Assembly: GCF_010728155.1 (NCBI RefSeq)
Contig: NZ_AP022605.1
Span: forward strand, 620,001-684,000
Direction: 5' to 3'
Origin: Mycolicibacterium doricum
Lineage (GTDB): Bacteria; Actinomycetota; Actinomycetes; Mycobacteriales; Mycobacteriaceae
Length of the DNA: 64,000 nt
Shown in pieces: positions 61,907-64,000 of the stretch; within the stretch, counting starts at the first letter, position 1; each line of letters begins with the position of its first letter. Under the pieces are notes generated by a model, which worked only from the letters and a program-made list of their open reading frames with translations, was not told the DNA's origin and searched no databases. The position numbers and the translations under genes were made by a program.

Positions 61907-63117
61907 CCGAGTTCCGGGTGCCCGCCCTCGGCTGCGACATGGACGAGGGAATGCTTGACCAGTGGCTGATCAATTCCGGTGACACCGTCACCCGTGGCCA
62001 GGTCGTCGCGGTCGTCGAGACGGCCAAGTCCGCCGTCGAAGTCAAGTGCCGGCAGGAGGGAACCGTCGACGCGCTCCTCGTGTCGGAGGGCCAGAGCGTG
62101 CGGGTCGGGACCCCGTTGGCCACGCTGCTCGCGCCGGGTGAGACGCCCCAGACGACAGCATCCGCGGCCCCGCGCACGGAACATGAACCGTCCGTGGCCG
62201 TCGAGCCGCCAGAAGGCGCCGGCAGGCCGGCTCCGGCCGCGGGTCCAGCCATCGTCACCCGGCCGCATCGGCGATGGGTGGTCTCCCCGGCAGCCCGGCG
62301 GCTGGCGGCGTCGTTGAACATCGACGCCGAGGCACTCGCCGGCACCGGCCCGCAGGGCGCCGTGACGATCCACGACGTGAAACGGGCCGCGGCCGCGACG
62401 AAGCAGCCGGGTGACGGGTCGACCGCACGGGACCGGGCCGCGGCGATGCGCGCGTCGATAGCCGCTGCGATGAGCCGGTCCAAGCGCGAGATACCGCACT
62501 ACTACCTGGCCGACGAAGTCCTGCTGGACCCGGCGTTGGCGTGGCTGGCTGAGCGCAACGCCGCACGGCCCATCACCGAACGTGTGCTGCCGGCGGTCCT
62601 GCAGATCAAGGCCGTCGGCGCCGTAGCCCACCGCTTTCCGGAATTCAACGGCTTCTGGCGGGACGACGCGTTCGTCGGGGCCGACGGCGTGCACGTCGGT
62701 GTCGCCATCTCACTGCGCGGCGGGGGACTGGTTGCGCCTGCGATCCACGACGTCCCCGACAAGAGTATCGACGAACTCATGATGGCCCTGACCGATCTGG
62801 TGGCACGCGCTCGGGCCGGTTCGCTGCGCAGTTCGGAGATGTCGGACCCGTCCATCACGGTCACCAATCTGGGCGACCAGGGGGTCGACACGGTGCACGG
62901 AGTCATCTATCCGCCACAAGTCGCCCTGGTCGGGTTCGGCAAGCCGGCCCAGCGCGTGTGTGCCGTCGACGGTGGTGTCCGCATCGCGACCGCGATGACC
63001 ACCACCCTGGCGGCCGATCACCGAGCCAGCGACGGCCACCGCGGTGCGTCGTTCCTCGCCGCGATCAACGAAATGCTCGAGCAGCCTGACGGCTTGGAGA
63101 AGTGGCGGACGTCATGA
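61903..63117 (+). CDS. Dihydrolipoamide acyltransferase (E2) of a 2-oxoacid dehydrogenase complex
   Basis: 404 residues. One lipoyl domain (Lys42 in VETAKSAVEVKC), a linker rich in Pro/Ala, a peripheral-subunit-binding domain (VVSPAARRLAASLNIDAEAL and GTGPQGAVTIHDV), and a catalytic domain with His373 and Asp377 in ADHRASDGHRGASF. All key residues are intact although E1-beta upstream is destroyed. It may now work with E1 components encoded elsewhere or be on the way to loss. ATGA joints on both sides show the former operon. Confidence 0.92.
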   Translation: MTEFRVPALGCDMDEGMLDQWLINSGDTVTRGQVVAVVETAKSAVEVKCRQEGTVDALLVSEGQSVRVGTPLATLLAPGETPQTTASAAPRTEHEPSVAVEPPEGAGRPAPAAGPAIVTRPHRRWVVSPAARRLAASLNIDAEALAGTGPQGAVTIHDVKRAAAATKQPGDGSTARDRAAAMRASIAAAMSRSKREIPHYYLADEVLLDPALAWLAERNAARPITERVLPAVLQIKAVGAVAHRFPEFNGFWRDDAFVGADGVHVGVAISLRGGGLVAPAIHDVPDKSIDELMMALTDLVARARAGSLRSSEMSDPSITVTNLGDQGVDTVHGVIYPPQVALVGFGKPAQRVCAVDGGVRIATAMTTTLAADHRASDGHRGASFLAAINEMLEQPDGLEKWRTS

Positions 63118-63268
63118 GCCCCGAGCGACGAATCCGCGACGATGTCGTGGCGGTGTCGACCAGGATCGCACCGGAGGTGAGGACGACGAGCTGCAGGACG
63201 ATGGGCCGCTGCGCGGGCGGGCGTGGACGACCGTGAGCGACCGGATCCTCGGACTCCGATGGCGGTGA
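63114..63268 (+). pseudogene. Broken acyl-carrier-protein-like gene
   Basis: ATG 63114 overlaps the E2 stop. It reads MSPERRIRDDVVAVSTRIAP and EV, then leaves frame; the other frame gives GEDDELQDDGPLRGR before decaying. Intact proteins of this type continue with an acyl-carrier DS(M/L) motif after PLR; that attachment serine and all beyond are missing. Confidence 0.55.
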
Positions 63269-63278
63269 CCAAATGCCC
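63265..63278. promoter_or_regulatory. Predicted DosR box (GTGAC-CAAA-TGCCC)
   Basis: 7 of 10 half-site positions match. Its centre is 44 bases before GTG 63316, so that codon would be at +1 of a DosR promoter; TATCAC (63302-63307) is in the -10 position. This suggests a leaderless DosR-dependent transcript for the hibernation factor. Confidence 0.45.
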
Positions 63279-63312
63279 TGTTCGGCGGCGAGGGATTCGA
63301 GTATCACAATGT

Positions 63313-63348
63313 CTTGTGAACAAAAAGGCTCTTGTGAACAAAAAGGCC
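63313..63348. repeat. 18-bp tandem duplication containing the start codon of the hibernation factor
   Basis: CTTGTGAACAAAAAGGCT (63313-63330) and CTTGTGAACAAAAAGGCC (63331-63348). Each copy has an in-frame GTG, so the protein may begin VNKKALVNKKA or just VNKKA. Confidence 0.95.
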
Positions 63349-64000
63349 TCATCAGCACCTGATCTCGATGTCAACGTCACGACCAGCGGCGACTTGGCGG
63401 GTGCCGTCGAATACGCCAGGGCCAAGATCGGCCGGCTGGGCCGCGTCGCCGACCGCCCCGTGCTCGCCGCCCGGGTCAGACTCACCAAGCATGCGGACCC
63501 GGCGGTGGAACGGCCCGTCATCGCACAGGCGAACCTCGACCTGGAAGGTCGGCTGGTACGGGCACAGGTCGAGGGCGCCACGGCTCATGAGGCGATCGAT
63601 CGGCTCGACGCTCGACTTCGGCGGCGGCTCGAGCGGCTCGCCGGACACCGGGAGGCGCGGCGGCGTGGAGCACCTACCGGTGAGCCACCTGAGTGGCGCC
63701 ACCGATCCGAACCGCAGCACCGTCCCGGACACTTCCCCCGGCCAGCCCAGGACCGCCAGGTGGTGCGCCGCAAGTCGTTCACGCCGGCGGCATGCACAGT
63801 CGACGAGGCGGCGCAGGAGCTGGAACTGCTCGACTACGAGTTCCATCTGTTCACCGAGAAGGCCACCGGATACGCCGCGGTGCTGTACCGAGGCGGGGAC
63901 ACCGGATACCGGCTGGCGCTCGTGGCGCCGACCCCTCGAGAGCAGTTGGCGCCGTTCGAGTCACCGGTGACCATCAGTGAGCAGCCGGCGGCCTGCCTGA
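63316..64000 (+). CDS. Long ribosome hibernation promoting factor (HPF/RafH type), cut by window edge
   Basis: 228 codons to the window end without a stop. N-terminal S30AE-like domain: LDVNVTTSGDLAGAVEYARA, PVLAARVRLTKHADPAVERP and RLVRAQVEGATAHEAIDRLD. Then an Arg/Pro-rich linker and the C-terminal long-HPF domain: VVRRKSFTPAACTVDEAAQE, LELLDYEFHLFTEKATGYAA and VLYRGGDTGYRLALVAPTP. In mycobacteria the DosR-controlled homologue (RafH, MSMEG_3935; Rv0079 family) stabilises 70S ribosomes in hypoxia. Start GTG 63316 or 63334 in a duplicated segment. Confidence 0.88.
   Translation, partial: MNKKALVNKKASSAPDLDVNVTTSGDLAGAVEYARAKIGRLGRVADRPVLAARVRLTKHADPAVERPVIAQANLDLEGRLVRAQVEGATAHEAIDRLDARLRRRLERLAGHREARRRGAPTGEPPEWRHRSEPQHRPGHFPRPAQDRQVVRRKSFTPAACTVDEAAQELELLDYEFHLFTEKATGYAAVLYRGGDTGYRLALVAPTPREQLAPFESPVTISEQPAACL

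Overview
The window is a high-GC actinobacterial chromosome segment from a mycobacterium, most likely a fast-growing environmental one (Mycolicibacterium type). The evidence is the gene order around the S10 and spc ribosomal operons with an arylsulfatase/FGE pair between them, a complete mycofactocin cluster, TANNNT promoters with leaderless starts, and a DosR/DevR dormancy region. I see no tRNA, rRNA, CRISPR array, intact insertion sequence or replication origin.

Layout. 0.0-1.4 kb (minus strand): an ECF sigma factor coupled to a two-domain VOC protein. 1.45-8.7 kb: the mycofactocin locus, mftR divergent from mftABCDEFG, with a perfect inverted repeat downstream of the mftA promoter. 8.7-11.1 kb: an Asp/Glu-type racemase and a lipoprotein carboxylesterase. 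11.1-16.9 kb: the S10 operon. 17.1-20.3 kb: a type I arylsulfatase and the formylglycine-generating enzyme that would activate it. 20.3-24.9 kb: the spc operon from rplN to rplO. 25-31.2 kb: a frameshifted DUF222/HNH gene, sppA, and three tandem SAM methyltransferase paralogues. 31.2-34.6 kb: secY-adk-map and a MarR regulator. 34.6-37.4 kb: a GAF histidine kinase/NarL regulator pair and a HAD hydrolase. 37.4-41.1 kb: valine catabolism (mmsB, isobutyryl-CoA dehydrogenase, mmsA). 41.1-43.6 kb: rmlC, rmlB and an F420-type LLM oxidoreductase, followed by the eroded tail of a second LLM gene.

43.9-64 kb is a dormancy island: Zn alcohol dehydrogenase, APH/AAA kinase, two Acg-type nitroreductases, DevR/DosR, a DosS/DosT-type haem sensor kinase, a tandem universal stress protein, an Rv2030c-type phosphoribosyltransferase/erythromycin-esterase fusion, an HspX/Acr heat-shock protein, a PPOX-fold protein, DUF1918, a pyruvate-dehydrogenase-type E2 and a long ribosome-hibernation factor. 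At least nine sequences fit the DosR motif (GGGAC-N4-GTCCC type), several paired 22-32 bp apart. The island is eroding: a CtpF-type P-ATPase has lost its catalytic core, an E1-beta gene is gutted, an acyl-carrier gene is broken, and several small genes carry single frameshifts.

The most unusual feature is structural. About sixteen loci carry short tandem duplications (units of roughly 10-19 bp, 2-6 copies), most of them at gene boundaries and several across a start or stop codon. They are listed individually and as a combined finding. Promoters, DosR boxes and operators were found by eye and have not been scored against a background.
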